Positions 53,723 to 62,312 of a DNA stretch of 64,000 nt are shown in pieces. The translations under genes were made by a program, and so were the position numbers. The notes under the pieces were generated by a model. That model searched no databases and had not been told where the DNA came from. It saw only the letters and a program-made list of their open reading frames with translations. How positions within the stretch are numbered: the first letter of the stretch is position 1; each line of letters starts with the position of its first letter. The DNA comes from Peribacillus simplex (GTDB taxonomy: Bacteria > Bacillota > Bacilli > Bacillales > DSM-1321), in contig NZ_CP011008.1 of assembly GCF_001578185.1 (NCBI RefSeq), forward strand, positions 4,306,001-4,370,000. The letters run 5' to 3'.

Positions 53723-54337
53723 TTACAAATCCTTTGATTTTTTTTCCTTCGATTTAGTTACCGGGGATAGAACCAATTGTTCATACCTCTCATAACCACC
53801 TAAAAGTTTATGAATCAAGCTTATTTTCGGAACAACAAGGTAAACCATCAAGCCTGAAATGGTACTTATAGTAGCTCCTGCCAGCACATCCGCCGGAAAG
53901 TGGACACCTACCCAAATACGGGAAATGCCAACAAGGAAAGCCAGCATGATCCATAACAACCACCATCCTCTTTTGAAAAGCCAAAAGGATACACAAAACG
54001 AGAAAAACAAAATGGTATGATCGCTTGGAAATGAATTATCCACTGCTTTTTCAATTAACTTATTAACATTTGCCAACTCAGCGAATGGTTGATTATTCGA
54101 ATGTAATCCCCCTGCAATTTTCCCCATCACTTCAGCAATTACAAACGTAATCATCCCACAAACAACCATCATTCTACTCTGTTCATTTCGAGTGAACCAA
54201 ATTACGATGACTCCTAAAGCCAAAAAAAATACCATGTACTCGGCAATGAAAATGGCAGAAGGATTTAAATAAGTGTAGTGTTTCCCTAAGTCATTTATCA
54301 TTCTAAATACATGAATATTCAGTTCAAAAAAACTCAT
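53723..54337 (-). CDS. bcrC: Undecaprenyl-diphosphate phosphatase, PAP2 family (BcrC type)
   Basis: The 204-residue membrane phosphatase recycles undecaprenyl pyrophosphate for cell-wall synthesis and gives low-level bacitracin resistance. The PAP2 motifs are KIAGGLHSNNQPF, NSFPSDHTILFFSF (PSxH) and SRIWVGVHFPADVLAG (SRx5Hx3D), placed between membrane helices. The start fits BcrC (MNYEIFKAI-type short N-terminus); AAAGGCGGG precedes the ATG. The C-terminus is long and basic (SPVTKSKEKKSKD). Confidence 0.85.
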   Translation of the reverse strand: MSFFELNIHVFRMINDLGKHYTYLNPSAIFIAEYMVFFLALGVIVIWFTRNEQSRMMVVCGMITFVIAEVMGKIAGGLHSNNQPFAELANVNKLIEKAVDNSFPSDHTILFFSFCVSFWLFKRGWWLLWIMLAFLVGISRIWVGVHFPADVLAGATISTISGLMVYLVVPKISLIHKLLGGYERYEQLVLSPVTKSKEKKSKDL

Positions 54338-54769
54338 ATCATACCCGCCTTTCCTCTTTTTCTTTCATATTAAAAGAGAAAGGGGGTAATTCTCCATCGA
54401 TTTCCCTAACAGTTTAAGCTGTCATCTTACAATATTGTCACGTGGTCGTTGTGGAATGCTAAAAGCACGCTATCAGATTAAGAAAATCAAAAAATGTAAA
54501 AGTTATCCCATGAGACATATTAAGTCTGTATTAACCTCTCAAATCTAACTTCTTTTCTTCATTCAAAAAAGAGCTGCTGGCAAGCAGCCCTTTTATCAAA
54601 GATTTTTGGAGGTTTGGATTTTACTAATCCTTTGTACCAGGAAAAGGAGATTCCACCTCTTTTTTTACATAAAATCTATCTTTGGGGAATAATTACGTGT
54701 GTTAATATATGTTGTAGCGACAGCTTCTGATGGAGAAGATGGTTATCTTGCCTTGCGCGATAGGATTCC
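54338..54769. other. Intergenic stretch with a bidirectional hairpin
   Basis: The only clear feature is a hairpin at 54571-54590 (GAGCTGCT / AGCAGCCC) with T's on both sides. No gene is supported. Confidence 0.4.
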
Positions 54770-54802
54770 CAATGAGAGATGTGATATATTGAAAACTCTA
54801 GC
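54770..54802 (+). repeat. Partial duplicate of the yvdD 5' end
   Basis: ATGAGAGATGTGATATATTG then AAAACTCTAGC matches the yvdD ribosome-site and start region at 52500 (ATGGGAGATGTGATATTTTG, AAAAGTCTAGC) with few changes. Beyond this point similarity fades, except a possible match at TATACGGGGG to yvdD TTTATGGGGG. It lies just upstream of the hydrolase gene. Confidence 0.5.
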
Positions 54803-54825
54803 ACACTTGTATACGGGGGTAAAAA

Positions 54826-55419
54826 ATGCTGCACATAGAGAACAATTCAGATACTGTAATCATGGTCATTCACGAAATTTATGGATTGAACGAACATATG
54901 CGGGGCTTTTGTGAGGCATTATCAAAACAGGACTTTGATGTCATCTGTCCGAATTTGTTAGGTCTCGAAACGCCTTTTGATTATTCCCAAGAGGAAGCTG
55001 CATATCGTCATTTTATGGAGAACGTAGGTTTTAAAGAAGCTTTACATAAAATAAGGGATATAATATCGGATGTTAAAGATGAATACAAAAAAATATTCAT
55101 CATTGGATTTAGTGCAGGGGCAACTGTAGCTTGGCTGTGCAGTGAGGAAGAATGCGTCGATGGAATAGTTGGATACTACGGTTCCCGTATTAGGAATTAT
55201 GTAGAATTAACGCCACAATGCCCTGCACTGCTATTCTTTCCGCAAGACGAGCCATCGTTTGATGTGGACGAGTTATTTTCAGCTTTAGAAATAAAGAGTA
55301 TCGAAGTGCATAAATTCAACGGAAAACATGGATTCAGTGACCCTTACAGTTCAAAATATCATGTAGAATCAGCGCATAAAGCATTTAGCAAAATGATGAA
55401 ATTTATTCTGGAACAGTAA
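54826..55419 (+). CDS. Dienelactone hydrolase-like protein
   Basis: The 197-residue alpha/beta-hydrolase resembles dienelactone hydrolase: VIMVIHEIYGLNEHMRGFCE (the HExxGL motif), nucleophile elbow IIGFSAGATVAWLC and the histidine in FNGKHGFSDPYSSK. Classical DLH has cysteine in the elbow (GxCxGG); this has serine. An acidic DEPSFDVDELF segment may hold the aspartate. GGGGGTAAAAA precedes the ATG. The substrate is unknown; the protein may act on small esters or lactones. Confidence 0.8.
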   Translation: MLHIENNSDTVIMVIHEIYGLNEHMRGFCEALSKQDFDVICPNLLGLETPFDYSQEEAAYRHFMENVGFKEALHKIRDIISDVKDEYKKIFIIGFSAGATVAWLCSEEECVDGIVGYYGSRIRNYVELTPQCPALLFFPQDEPSFDVDELFSALEIKSIEVHKFNGKHGFSDPYSSKYHVESAHKAFSKMMKFILEQ

Positions 55420-55441
55420 ATGAATGTACTGAACGTTCAAC

Positions 55442-55636
55442 CTAACATCGTTTTGTATTGATCCAATGTATCGAACCAGCATCACTATGGGGATGACAGT
55501 CCATTTGAACCTTTTTGTACTCTATTTCCAATTCTTTTAAGGATAACTTCATAAGCTTTTCCACAGTCATATTTACATGATGGACCATAAGCTTATGGAT
55601 TAATTCCTTCCGTCTTTCTTCCACACCTTTCCTCAT
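55442..55636 (-). CDS. FbpA-like (Fur-regulated basic protein) paralogue
   Basis: The 64-residue protein begins MRKGVEERRKELIHKLMVHH and continues VEKLMKLSLKELEIEYKKVQ, matching the helical pattern of Fur-regulated basic protein A. In B. subtilis Fbp proteins help the iron-sparing response. The next gene upstream is a second member, so they form a tandem pair. GGAGAGGG precedes the ATG. A Fur box was not seen, so iron control is only inferred from family. Confidence 0.7.
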   Translation of the reverse strand: MRKGVEERRKELIHKLMVHHVNMTVEKLMKLSLKELEIEYKKVQMDCHPHSDAGSIHWINTKRC

Positions 55637-55717
55637 TTCACCCTCTCCTTTTAATTATTTGATGGGATTAGAGGAATAACCGCCTCACCCGCATTTTCTG
55701 AAGTTAACTGAAATGAT

Positions 55718-55921
55718 TTATATCTTCAGACAGGGGGAACTGTCATCGGAATAGGATTCCTTCTCTTCAATTTTACGTATTTTAATATATTCCTTCTCTA
55801 AATCGGTTAAGGTTAATTCAAATAGATGTATGTCATTCTTTTTATAGACACCCTCGTTAATCAACTTGTTGATTAGGAAGTCTCTTTTCTTCTCAATTGC
55901 ATTACGTAATAATATCCCCAT
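55718..55921 (-). CDS. FbpA-like (Fur-regulated basic protein)
   Basis: The 67-residue protein (MGILLRNAIEKKRDFLINKL, VYKKNDIHLFELTLTDLEKE) has the full FbpA pattern, closer to the family than its neighbour at 55442. I start at the ATG at 55921, seven bases after AAAGGAGG; an upstream in-frame extension (MNESKAVPIRSS) lacks a ribosome site. The two genes are separated by about 80 bp. Confidence 0.75.
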   Translation of the reverse strand: MGILLRNAIEKKRDFLINKLINEGVYKKNDIHLFELTLTDLEKEYIKIRKIEEKESYSDDSSPCLKI

Positions 55922-56011
55922 AATAAATCCTCCTTTATTATATGAACTACTACGGATTGGAACAGCCTTGGATTCGTTCAATCGGCATCATCCGGCTGGC
56001 TCATTCACAAA

Positions 56012-56055
56012 AAAACCGGTGACATCTCTTTACATTAAAGAAAAGTCTCCGGTTT
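56012..56055 (-). terminator. Terminator of the met operon
   Basis: AAACCGG-GAC pairs with GTC-CCGGTTT around a long loop and is followed by TTTTTTTG on the minus strand. It lies about 145 bp past the M20 gene. Confidence 0.65.
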
Positions 56056-56199
56056 TCCGGTCAATTAACCTATAATTCCTATTGAATTACTAAGTATTGT
56101 TGTTACCTATACTACAAACTCTGTGCTCCGTAGTCAACACAAAGTTTTGATTTTCTTGAATTTTATATTTTTTGATTCTGCTTTTGGGTAAGCACTTTT

Positions 56200-57408
56200 T
56201 TATTTTTCTGTTTGTTTCGCTTCATCAAAAGCAGTTTTCACCTTATCCAACAGATCTTTATCCGAAATCAATCGATAACCTGTAAGCGCAAGTGCTTTTG
56301 CACCAGTCAGGATGGCTTTGTCCCCAGCTTGAGACTTAGCACAGTCGCGGAATTCATTCGTATGGGCAATCAACTCATCCGGTCCAATTTTTATATAAGG
56401 ATGGGCTGTCGGCACTACATGGCTTACATTACCCGCATCCGTCGAGCCAAAACCATTCTCTTTTCGTGGAGCCACCGTTTCCCCCAATTGAGCCAGTTCT
56501 TCTTTTAACAATTCATCCAGGACTGGATTAATGACAAAATCAAGTACTTCATTTTGGAAACGTTCGACTTTAACCGTGCTTCCTGTGGCAAGTGCTGCCC
56601 CTTCAGCAACAGTACGTATTTTACGGGATACCTCTTGGCATAGTTTCCAAGTTGTTGCTCTAATGTAAAATCTGGCAGATGCATATTCAGGAATGATGTT
56701 AGGCGCTTCCCCGCCATTGGTGATGATTCCGTGGATTTTGACCTCGGTTGGAAGCTGCTGACGCAAAGCATTAATGCCATTGAACAGCTGAATCACCCCG
56801 TCAAGCGCATTCACGCCTTGTTCAGGAGCAGCAGCTGCATGTGCTGATTTTCCGTAAAAATGAAAATCAAGGGGATCGACAGCCAAAAATGGACTGGTTA
56901 TACCCGTTTTTCCTGCAGGATGGATGATGATGGCTGCATCCACACCATCAAATAGACCGTGCTTCACAAAGCTGCCTTTTGCGCTTCCATTCGGTCCTCC
57001 CTCTTCAGCCGGTGTACCGAAAACAATCACCTCTCCGCCTGTTTCCTCCAGCACTTGGGCAAGGGAAATGCCTGCTGCAACACTCGTTGTGCCGATGATA
57101 TTATGGCCGCAAGCATGACCTAAACCCGGCAATGCATCATACTCGGCTAAAAAGGCAATTGTGGGTCCTTCCTTTGAAGAGGTTTTTTTGGCGATGAATC
57201 CTGTTTCATGTCCAGCTATATTGCGGGTCACTTCAAATCCTTCATGTTGGAGTATTCCGGTTAACATGTCGGAAGCGAAGAACTCTTGATTCCCAATTTC
57301 GGGTTTGGAATGAATGGCTTGACTCGTTCCGATATATAATTCGGAATGTAGGTCGATGTGATCTTCAATGATTTTCTGATGCTGCTTCCGTACTAATTCT
57401 CTCGCCAT
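56200..57408 (-). CDS. M20 family amidohydrolase/peptidase in the methionine-uptake operon
   Basis: The 402-residue enzyme belongs to the M20D/AbgB group: metal-binding AFLAEYDALPGLGHACGHNI, TPAEEGGPNGSAKG (catalytic glutamates), a lid domain (HFYGKSAHAAAAPEQGVNAL) and GSTDAGNVSHVVPTAHPYI. M20D enzymes cleave N-acyl or peptide bonds of amino-acid conjugates. As the last gene behind metN-metI-metQ under a SAM riboswitch, it probably releases methionine or a sulfur amino acid from an imported derivative; that is inference. I start at the ATG at 57408, behind AAAAGGGAG. Confidence 0.85.
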   Translation of the reverse strand: MARELVRKQHQKIIEDHIDLHSELYIGTSQAIHSKPEIGNQEFFASDMLTGILQHEGFEVTRNIAGHETGFIAKKTSSKEGPTIAFLAEYDALPGLGHACGHNIIGTTSVAAGISLAQVLEETGGEVIVFGTPAEEGGPNGSAKGSFVKHGLFDGVDAAIIIHPAGKTGITSPFLAVDPLDFHFYGKSAHAAAAPEQGVNALDGVIQLFNGINALRQQLPTEVKIHGIITNGGEAPNIIPEYASARFYIRATTWKLCQEVSRKIRTVAEGAALATGSTVKVERFQNEVLDFVINPVLDELLKEELAQLGETVAPRKENGFGSTDAGNVSHVVPTAHPYIKIGPDELIAHTNEFRDCAKSQAGDKAILTGAKALALTGYRLISDKDLLDKVKTAFDEAKQTEK

Positions 57409-57496
57409 ATTCTTATCTCCCTTTTCATTTATTGGTTTAAAGAGCCGGATAGGCATCCTTCAATCCATCCGGCATTCCTTCACTTTGTCCTCATCA

Positions 57497-58369
57497 TCAT
57501 TTTTCAATGGCTGGTTTTGTCCAAGCATCCTGGTAATTCAATAGTTCATCTACAGAAACATATGCAGGAATGGTGTTTCCTTTAAACGTTTTTTTAATGA
57601 ATGCCTCCACTTCTTTCGAGTGATAAAGCTCCACTAATTTTTTCAGCTCAGGACGATCGGCATTTCCCTTTTTAACTGCAATGATATTAATATATGGTTT
57701 CGCCGTTTTACTTTCATGGAATAAAGAATCTTTTAATGTAAGTCCTGCTTCGACGGCAAAGTTATTATTAATGGCTGAAGCATCGGCATCATCCAAAAGA
57801 CGCGGTGTATTGCCGGCAGCAACAGGTTGGATTTTCAATTTTTTCGGATTATCCTTAATGATTTCCAATGATCCCGATCCATTGAATTCCTCTTTCAATG
57901 TAATCAATCCAGCTTCTTGAAGAAGGAGTAGTGCACGGCCAAAGTTTGTTGCTTCATTCGGAACGGCTATAGTCGCGCCATCTGGAAGACTTTTAAGACT
58001 TTTATGTTTTTTCGAATAAAGGCCCATTGGTGCAATTACAGTCGACCCGATGGCCTCTAATTCCAAATTTTGGTCTTTGATGAATTCATCGAAGTAGGCA
58101 ACCGTTTGGAATGAATTCGCATCAATTTCACCTTCACTTAACGCAAGGTTCGGTTGGATATAATCATTAAAAGTGACCAGTTCGATATTCAGCCCCTTCT
58201 TTTTCGCTAAGCCGACAATGTATTCCCACGTTCTCGTATCCCCGTTGCTGACACCCACTTTCACTGTTTTCACATCATCCGAACTGCCTGATGCACCCTC
58301 TTCGTTCCCACATGCTGCTGACACGATGGCCAATGCCAATACTATGATCGTTAATAAGATTTTCTTCAT
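57497..58369 (-). CDS. metQ: Methionine ABC transporter substrate-binding lipoprotein MetQ
   Basis: The 290-residue lipoprotein has signal sequence MKKILLTIIVLALAIVSAAC with the lipobox cysteine at residue 20, then the NlpA/MetQ fold (VKVGVSNGDTRTWEYIVGLA, DANSFQTVAYFDEFIKDQNL, NEATNFGRALLLLQEAGLI, SAINNNFAVEAGL). It captures methionine and related compounds outside the membrane for MetNI. It lies 21 bp after metI in the same operon. Confidence 0.92.
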   Translation of the reverse strand: MKKILLTIIVLALAIVSAACGNEEGASGSSDDVKTVKVGVSNGDTRTWEYIVGLAKKKGLNIELVTFNDYIQPNLALSEGEIDANSFQTVAYFDEFIKDQNLELEAIGSTVIAPMGLYSKKHKSLKSLPDGATIAVPNEATNFGRALLLLQEAGLITLKEEFNGSGSLEIIKDNPKKLKIQPVAAGNTPRLLDDADASAINNNFAVEAGLTLKDSLFHESKTAKPYINIIAVKKGNADRPELKKLVELYHSKEVEAFIKKTFKGNTIPAYVSVDELLNYQDAWTKPAIEK

Positions 58370-58390
58370 TTCCCCAACCTCCTGTTATTT

Positions 58391-59062
58391 TTATCTTCTT
58401 CTGATTTTTTTTGAAACGAAATTCCCGGTGGATTGCAATAATTGAACGATGATCACGAGCGCCGCCACTGTGACGACCATCGTCATCGTATCGAACCTTT
58501 GATAACCGTAAGCCAAGGCTAAATCTCCTACCCCGCCTGCACCGACGGCACCTGCCATGGCTGTAGAACCAACCAGCCCGATTGTCGCTGTTGTAAATGT
58601 AAGGATCAACGAACTAAGTCCCTCGGGAATCAAAAAGCGATAAATGATTTGCCATGTCGTCGCCCCCATTGCCTGAGCTGCCTCGATGATCCCTTTGTCC
58701 ACTTCCAACAGGGAGTTCTCCACAAGCCGGGCAATATAAGGAGCCGCGTAAAAGATAAGCGGAACAATGGCTGCATTCGTTCCGATCGCACTGCCTACAA
58801 TCATTCTAGTAAACGGAATCAGTGCTACAAGCAAGATGATGAAAGGAACCGACCGCAATATATTGATGATCGGATTCAATACATTAAAGATCCATTTATT
58901 CTCCAGGATATGACCCTTTCTAGTAATGACAAGCAGGATACCTAGCGGGAGCCCAATCAATCCGGAAAATACCAATGAGATGGCTACCATATAAAGTGTG
59001 TCACCGAAAGCGGTCGACAGCTGCTCTGCCGTTATTTCCATTCCCCAAAGCGTATTACCCAT
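58391..59062 (-). CDS. metI: Methionine ABC transporter permease MetI
   Basis: The 223-residue permease has five or so helices and the EAA loop IEAAQAMGATTWQIIYRFLIPE that contacts the ATPase, followed by MAGAVGAGGVGDLALAYGYQ, typical of MetI. It forms the channel for methionine import. It overlaps metN by eight bases. Confidence 0.93.
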   Translation of the reverse strand: MGNTLWGMEITAEQLSTAFGDTLYMVAISLVFSGLIGLPLGILLVITRKGHILENKWIFNVLNPIINILRSVPFIILLVALIPFTRMIVGSAIGTNAAIVPLIFYAAPYIARLVENSLLEVDKGIIEAAQAMGATTWQIIYRFLIPEGLSSLILTFTTATIGLVGSTAMAGAVGAGGVGDLALAYGYQRFDTMTMVVTVAALVIIVQLLQSTGNFVSKKIRRR

Positions 59063-60077
59063 TTACCTGCACCTCCTGGACGAGAATCCCCTCATCTTTA
59101 ATATATTGATAAGCCTTGCCCACCTCTTTTTTGTCACCTGTCACTTCGATGATCAAATTCCCAAAAGGCGTTTCTTGAATTTCAGAAATATTGGCTGATA
59201 ATACACTTAAATGAACATCATATTTCTTCGAGATGGTTGAAAGTAAAGGAGTACCCGAAGTAGTCCCAATAAAATTAATTTTCCAAATAATCGGGATATG
59301 GGACCCTATACTTTTCAGGAAACTTTGTGGAATCTCGTCATGTATGACCGTTCTCACGAAGTTTTTTGCAATATCCGTTTGCGGCTTCGCAAAAACTTCG
59401 AATACTGAGCCTTGTTCAACGACGCATCCGCCCTCCATGACCGCTACCTTATTGCAAATTTCCCTGATGACAGACATTTCATGAGTGATTAGCAGAATGG
59501 TAATATTGTATTCTTTATTAATTTTCTTTAAGAGCTGCAGTACCGCACTCGTTGTTTGTGGATCCAATGCAGATGTAGCTTCATCACACAATAGGATCGA
59601 TGGATTGGTAGCCAATGCCCTCGCAATTCCGATCCGCTGCTTTTGTCCGCCGGATAATTGTTCCGGATAACTCTTTGCCTTGCTTGATAAGCCAACGAAC
59701 TCTAACAGTTCGCCTACCCGCTTTTTGATTTCTTTACCAGGAGTTCCGGACAAAACCAGCGGCATGGCGATATTATCAAAAACGGTCTTTGAGTTAAGCA
59801 AATTGAAATGCTGAAAGATCATCCCGATTTTTTTCTTTTCTGCCCGTAATTCCTTTGGGTTCAATTTGGTTAAATCCTTGCCGCCAACAATCACCTGACC
59901 ATCTGAAGGGTGTTCCAGCAGATTGACCAGCCTGATCAACGTACTTTTCCCTGCTCCGCTATAACCGACTACACCGAATATATCACCCTTTTCCACTGTC
60001 AAATTAATGCCCTTCAAAGCCTCGACAGTCTGTTTCTTTGTTTGATAAACCTTTTTAACATTTTGAAACTCTATCAT
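59055..60077 (-). CDS. metN: Methionine ABC transporter ATPase MetN
   Basis: The 340-residue ATPase has Walker A GYSGAGKSTLIR, signature LSGGQKQRIGIARAL, Walker B LLCDEATSALDPQ and the H loop ITHEMSVI. The C-terminal C2/ACT-like domain (about 265-340, ISEIQETPFGNLIIEVTGD) senses methionine in this family. It powers MetI/MetQ. I start at the ATG at 60077, behind GGGGGGAG. It is the first gene of the operon; its leader contains minisatellite B and a SAM riboswitch. Confidence 0.93.
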   Translation of the reverse strand: MIEFQNVKKVYQTKKQTVEALKGINLTVEKGDIFGVVGYSGAGKSTLIRLVNLLEHPSDGQVIVGGKDLTKLNPKELRAEKKKIGMIFQHFNLLNSKTVFDNIAMPLVLSGTPGKEIKKRVGELLEFVGLSSKAKSYPEQLSGGQKQRIGIARALATNPSILLCDEATSALDPQTTSAVLQLLKKINKEYNITILLITHEMSVIREICNKVAVMEGGCVVEQGSVFEVFAKPQTDIAKNFVRTVIHDEIPQSFLKSIGSHIPIIWKINFIGTTSGTPLLSTISKKYDVHLSVLSANISEIQETPFGNLIIEVTGDKKEVGKAYQYIKDEGILVQEVQVNG

Positions 60078-60167
60078 CCAATCTCCCCCCATGCTGTTTA
60101 TTTGTACAAATTCATTATCAGAGAAGAGCTTTGCAAAGTTTCATAATGATCGGGTTAAATTTTCGAA

Positions 60168-60355
60168 ACTCACGAGTAAATGCACGAAATTTACGAGTAA
60201 ATGCGCGAAACTCACGAGTAAGTGTGCGAAATTCACGAGTAAATGCACGAAATTCACGAGTAAATGCGTGAACTCACGAGTAAGTGCGCGAAATTCACGA
60301 GTAAGTGTGCGAAATTCACGAGTAAGTGTGCGAAACTTACGAGTAAATGCACCAA
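60168..60355 (-). repeat. Minisatellite B, nine 21-bp units in the metN leader
   Basis: Nine units of the form A(C/T)TCACGAGTAA(A/G)TGnnCGAA are visible on the plus strand (eight of 21 bp, one of 20). Read on the minus strand the core is TTACTCGTGAAT, the same as minisatellite A at 47295. The array lies between the riboswitch terminator and the metN ribosome site, so every metN transcript that escapes attenuation carries it. Frames through it (LTREFRT repeats) lack ribosome sites. Confidence 0.9.
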
Positions 60356-60388
60356 TTCTCCAAATAACCATATACATTCTGAATAAAC

Positions 60389-60430
60389 AAAAGAGGCCTC
60401 CTCCGTCATCAGACAGAAGAGGCCTCTTTT
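60389..60430 (-). terminator. Riboswitch-controlled terminator before metN
   Basis: A 12-bp perfect stem, AAAAGAGGCCTC / GAGGCCTCTTTT, ends in TTTTGTTT on the minus strand, 50 bp after the SAM aptamer. Confidence 0.9.
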
Positions 60431-60479
60431 AGACATAAAAAAGAGTAAACTCTTAAATTAATTATCTAAGAAAAGCTCC

Positions 60480-60591
60480 TTCTTATCTTTCAAACTTTCG
60501 TCCGTTGGAATTAGCACAGTATTTTTACAAAAGTAAAAACCCGCTGCCGAGGTATCATAGGGCCAAGTCCCTCCACATCTCTTGATAAGAA
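60480..60591 (-). promoter_or_regulatory. SAM riboswitch (S-box)
   Basis: The minus strand reads CTTATCAAGAGATGTGGAGG then GACTTGGCCC and ATGATACCTCGGCAGC, with GTGCTAATTCC and a closing GATAAG that pairs with the first CTTATC (P1). These are the S-box core elements. SAM binding should favour the terminator at 60389-60430 and shut off the metN operon. Confidence 0.92.
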
Positions 60592-60618
60592 TTAATGTTA
60601 TATTTAATTATGTCCTTC

Positions 60619-60647
60619 ACTATATATTCTAATTTCCCTAAAGTCAA
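60619..60647 (-). promoter_or_regulatory. Sigma-A promoter of the met operon
   Basis: TTGACT and TATAGT are spaced by 17 bp on the minus strand. Initiation near 60612 places the SAM aptamer at the very start of the transcript. Confidence 0.8.
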
Positions 60648-60689
60648 CCATATTTTCCATCACTCTAAACATTTTCACAATATAGTGAA

Positions 60690-60719
60690 TTGACGTTTTT
60701 TTAATTATATTAATATAAT
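60690..60719 (+). promoter_or_regulatory. Sigma-A promoter of the exported-protein genes
   Basis: TTGACG and TATAAT are spaced by 18 bp. The leader of about 230 nt contains a hairpin (GCTACAGATTATCTGTAGCC at about 60782, then TTTT) that could act as an attenuator before the gene at 60960. Confidence 0.6.
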
Positions 60720-60959
60720 TTCATTTCTACTTTATAATGATTTGCTCATTCTCCACAACATAGAAGTCGCTCAGTTATATCAGCTACAGATTATCTGTAG
60801 CCTTTTACACTGTCTACTTAGAGGGGATAATATCTCTGGAGGGCCTCAACTTTAATTATTAACTAATTATGAAAAAAAATGTTAATTAAATATTGATTAT
60901 TCATATAATTTAAAATATTATTAACGATGAAGTAAAATACATAAAATGAGGTGGGATTC

Positions 60960-61487
60960 TTGGGATTTTCAAAAATATTATTATCAACAAGTCTATGCTT
61001 CACGTTATTTTCAGGTTTTTCATTATCAGAGGCAAAAGCAGAAACAAGTGAAGACCCTATTGCAATAGAACCATATGCTTGTACAGAAGTAGGAACTTAC
61101 ACAACATCTTATAAATCTAAAACAACTTCAACAAAAACTGAATTTACACATTATGCAACAAATAATAGTAGTGTTACTGATAGTGTTACTAGATCTGTTC
61201 AAATTTCTCATGCTGCTACAGTAAGTATAGGAGGAGAAGCATCATTTAAAGTACTACAAACAGGGGCAAAAATAACAGCTAATGTTGGGTATGGATATAA
61301 TAGTACAAAAACTCTTTCTACAACTTGGTCTATTCCGAAGGGAAAATGGAAATTAACTGCAGGAAGTAAATGGGTAAAAGCCACTGGAACTCGTTATAAA
61401 GTTGTTGCACCTTGTAATTTAACAAACGGAACTACTACAACTGCTAATTATACTTATGCAACATGGAGCGATAAAGTTAAACAATAA
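60960..61487 (+). CDS. Secreted beta-rich protein of unknown function
   Basis: The 175-residue protein has a signal peptide (KILLSTSLCFTLFSGFSLSE, cleavage near AKA/ET). The mature part is extremely rich in S, T, K and Y with alternating polar and small residues (TTSYKSKTTSTKTEFTHYAT, SVTDSVTRSVQISHAATVSI, TANVGYGYNSTKTLSTTWSI). This recalls the amphipathic strands of aerolysin/ETX-type pore formers, but no family signature is certain. Two cysteines may pair. The TTG start at 60960 follows GAGGTGG. Base composition is lower in GC than the neighbours. Confidence 0.65.
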   Translation: MGFSKILLSTSLCFTLFSGFSLSEAKAETSEDPIAIEPYACTEVGTYTTSYKSKTTSTKTEFTHYATNNSSVTDSVTRSVQISHAATVSIGGEASFKVLQTGAKITANVGYGYNSTKTLSTTWSIPKGKWKLTAGSKWVKATGTRYKVVAPCNLTNGTTTTANYTYATWSDKVKQ

Positions 61488-61540
61488 TGATATTTCGAGA
61501 TTTGAAGATTTTTTTTACTAATAAACAGAGGTGTTAAAAT

Positions 61541-62131
61541 ATGCTTCTAAAATATATTTGTCCTTTTATCATTTGTATGTCCCTTCTAATGGGGTGTAAT
61601 TCTTCAGAAAAGACAAGTGAAAGAAGTGCCAATAATCCAATTGAATCTGAACAGAATAATTCATCTATTCAGAAAAAAAAATCATTAGAAAACAAGTTGC
61701 GCCCCCCTAAATTTAGCATAACAAATTTCGAAATGAATTATATTCCTAAGAATAAGGAATTAACTTTTCTTATGAATTACGAAATCGATGTAGACATATA
61801 CGAAATCTTACAAGAAAACACTCAAAAAATTTACTTTTCACTTGAGTACCCTGAAGCAGTGTACGATATTTTTCATAATAAAAATAGTGAATTATTGTTA
61901 GCAGAGCAACCTAAAGGCTATAAAACTAAATATCAAACTCAATTCAAAATAAGCATCGATTTAACAACAAAAGAATTAGAGAAAATAAAAAATAACTTAT
62001 CTGGCTTTAACCTTATAATAGCTGACAAAGATAAGGATGCAATTGCTCATTTTATTGATTTAAATGGTTTTAATACCTTTGATCCTGATACTTCAAATTC
62101 TACTCATATAGATGATACAACTAAAAACTAA
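61541..62131 (+). CDS. Lipoprotein of unknown function
   Basis: The 196-residue lipoprotein has a signal sequence with lipobox SLLMGC (cysteine at 19), a charged S/N/E-rich linker and a folded region with alternating strands (PPKFSITNFEMNYIPKNKEL, YQTQFKISIDLTTKELEKIK). AGAGGTG precedes the ATG. It lies 53 bp behind the secreted protein and probably shares its transcript. I know no family; the pair could be an exported protein and a surface partner or immunity-like lipoprotein, which is speculation. Confidence 0.65.
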   Translation: MLLKYICPFIICMSLLMGCNSSEKTSERSANNPIESEQNNSSIQKKKSLENKLRPPKFSITNFEMNYIPKNKELTFLMNYEIDVDIYEILQENTQKIYFSLEYPEAVYDIFHNKNSELLLAEQPKGYKTKYQTQFKISIDLTTKELEKIKNNLSGFNLIIADKDKDAIAHFIDLNGFNTFDPDTSNSTHIDDTTKN

Positions 62132-62250
62132 TACTCTAACATAGACCCTAATGAATTACATAAGCTAATAATTTGAAGTATTACATGCAGAGATCACCAG
62201 AATTCAGTTGTTAATCCCCATCTGTTAATTACTACGTTGACATCCCCTTG

Positions 62251-62275
62251 CTCCAGTTATTCTGGAGCCTTTTTT
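62251..62275 (+). terminator. Terminator after the lipoprotein gene
   Basis: CTCCAG / CTGGAG with a 5-base loop and a run of T's. Confidence 0.75.
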
Positions 62276-62312
62276 TTACCTATTTATGATAAATAGGCTG
62301 TCATGGGTAGGC

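Noticed and set aside
60168-60355. CRISPR array
   Set aside because: Repeat and spacer are not distinct: the 21-bp units are tandem and nearly identical, with no unique spacers and no cas genes.
60141-60432. Open frames on both strands through minisatellite B
   Set aside because: Same reason: repeat-derived frames without start signals, lying in the metN leader.
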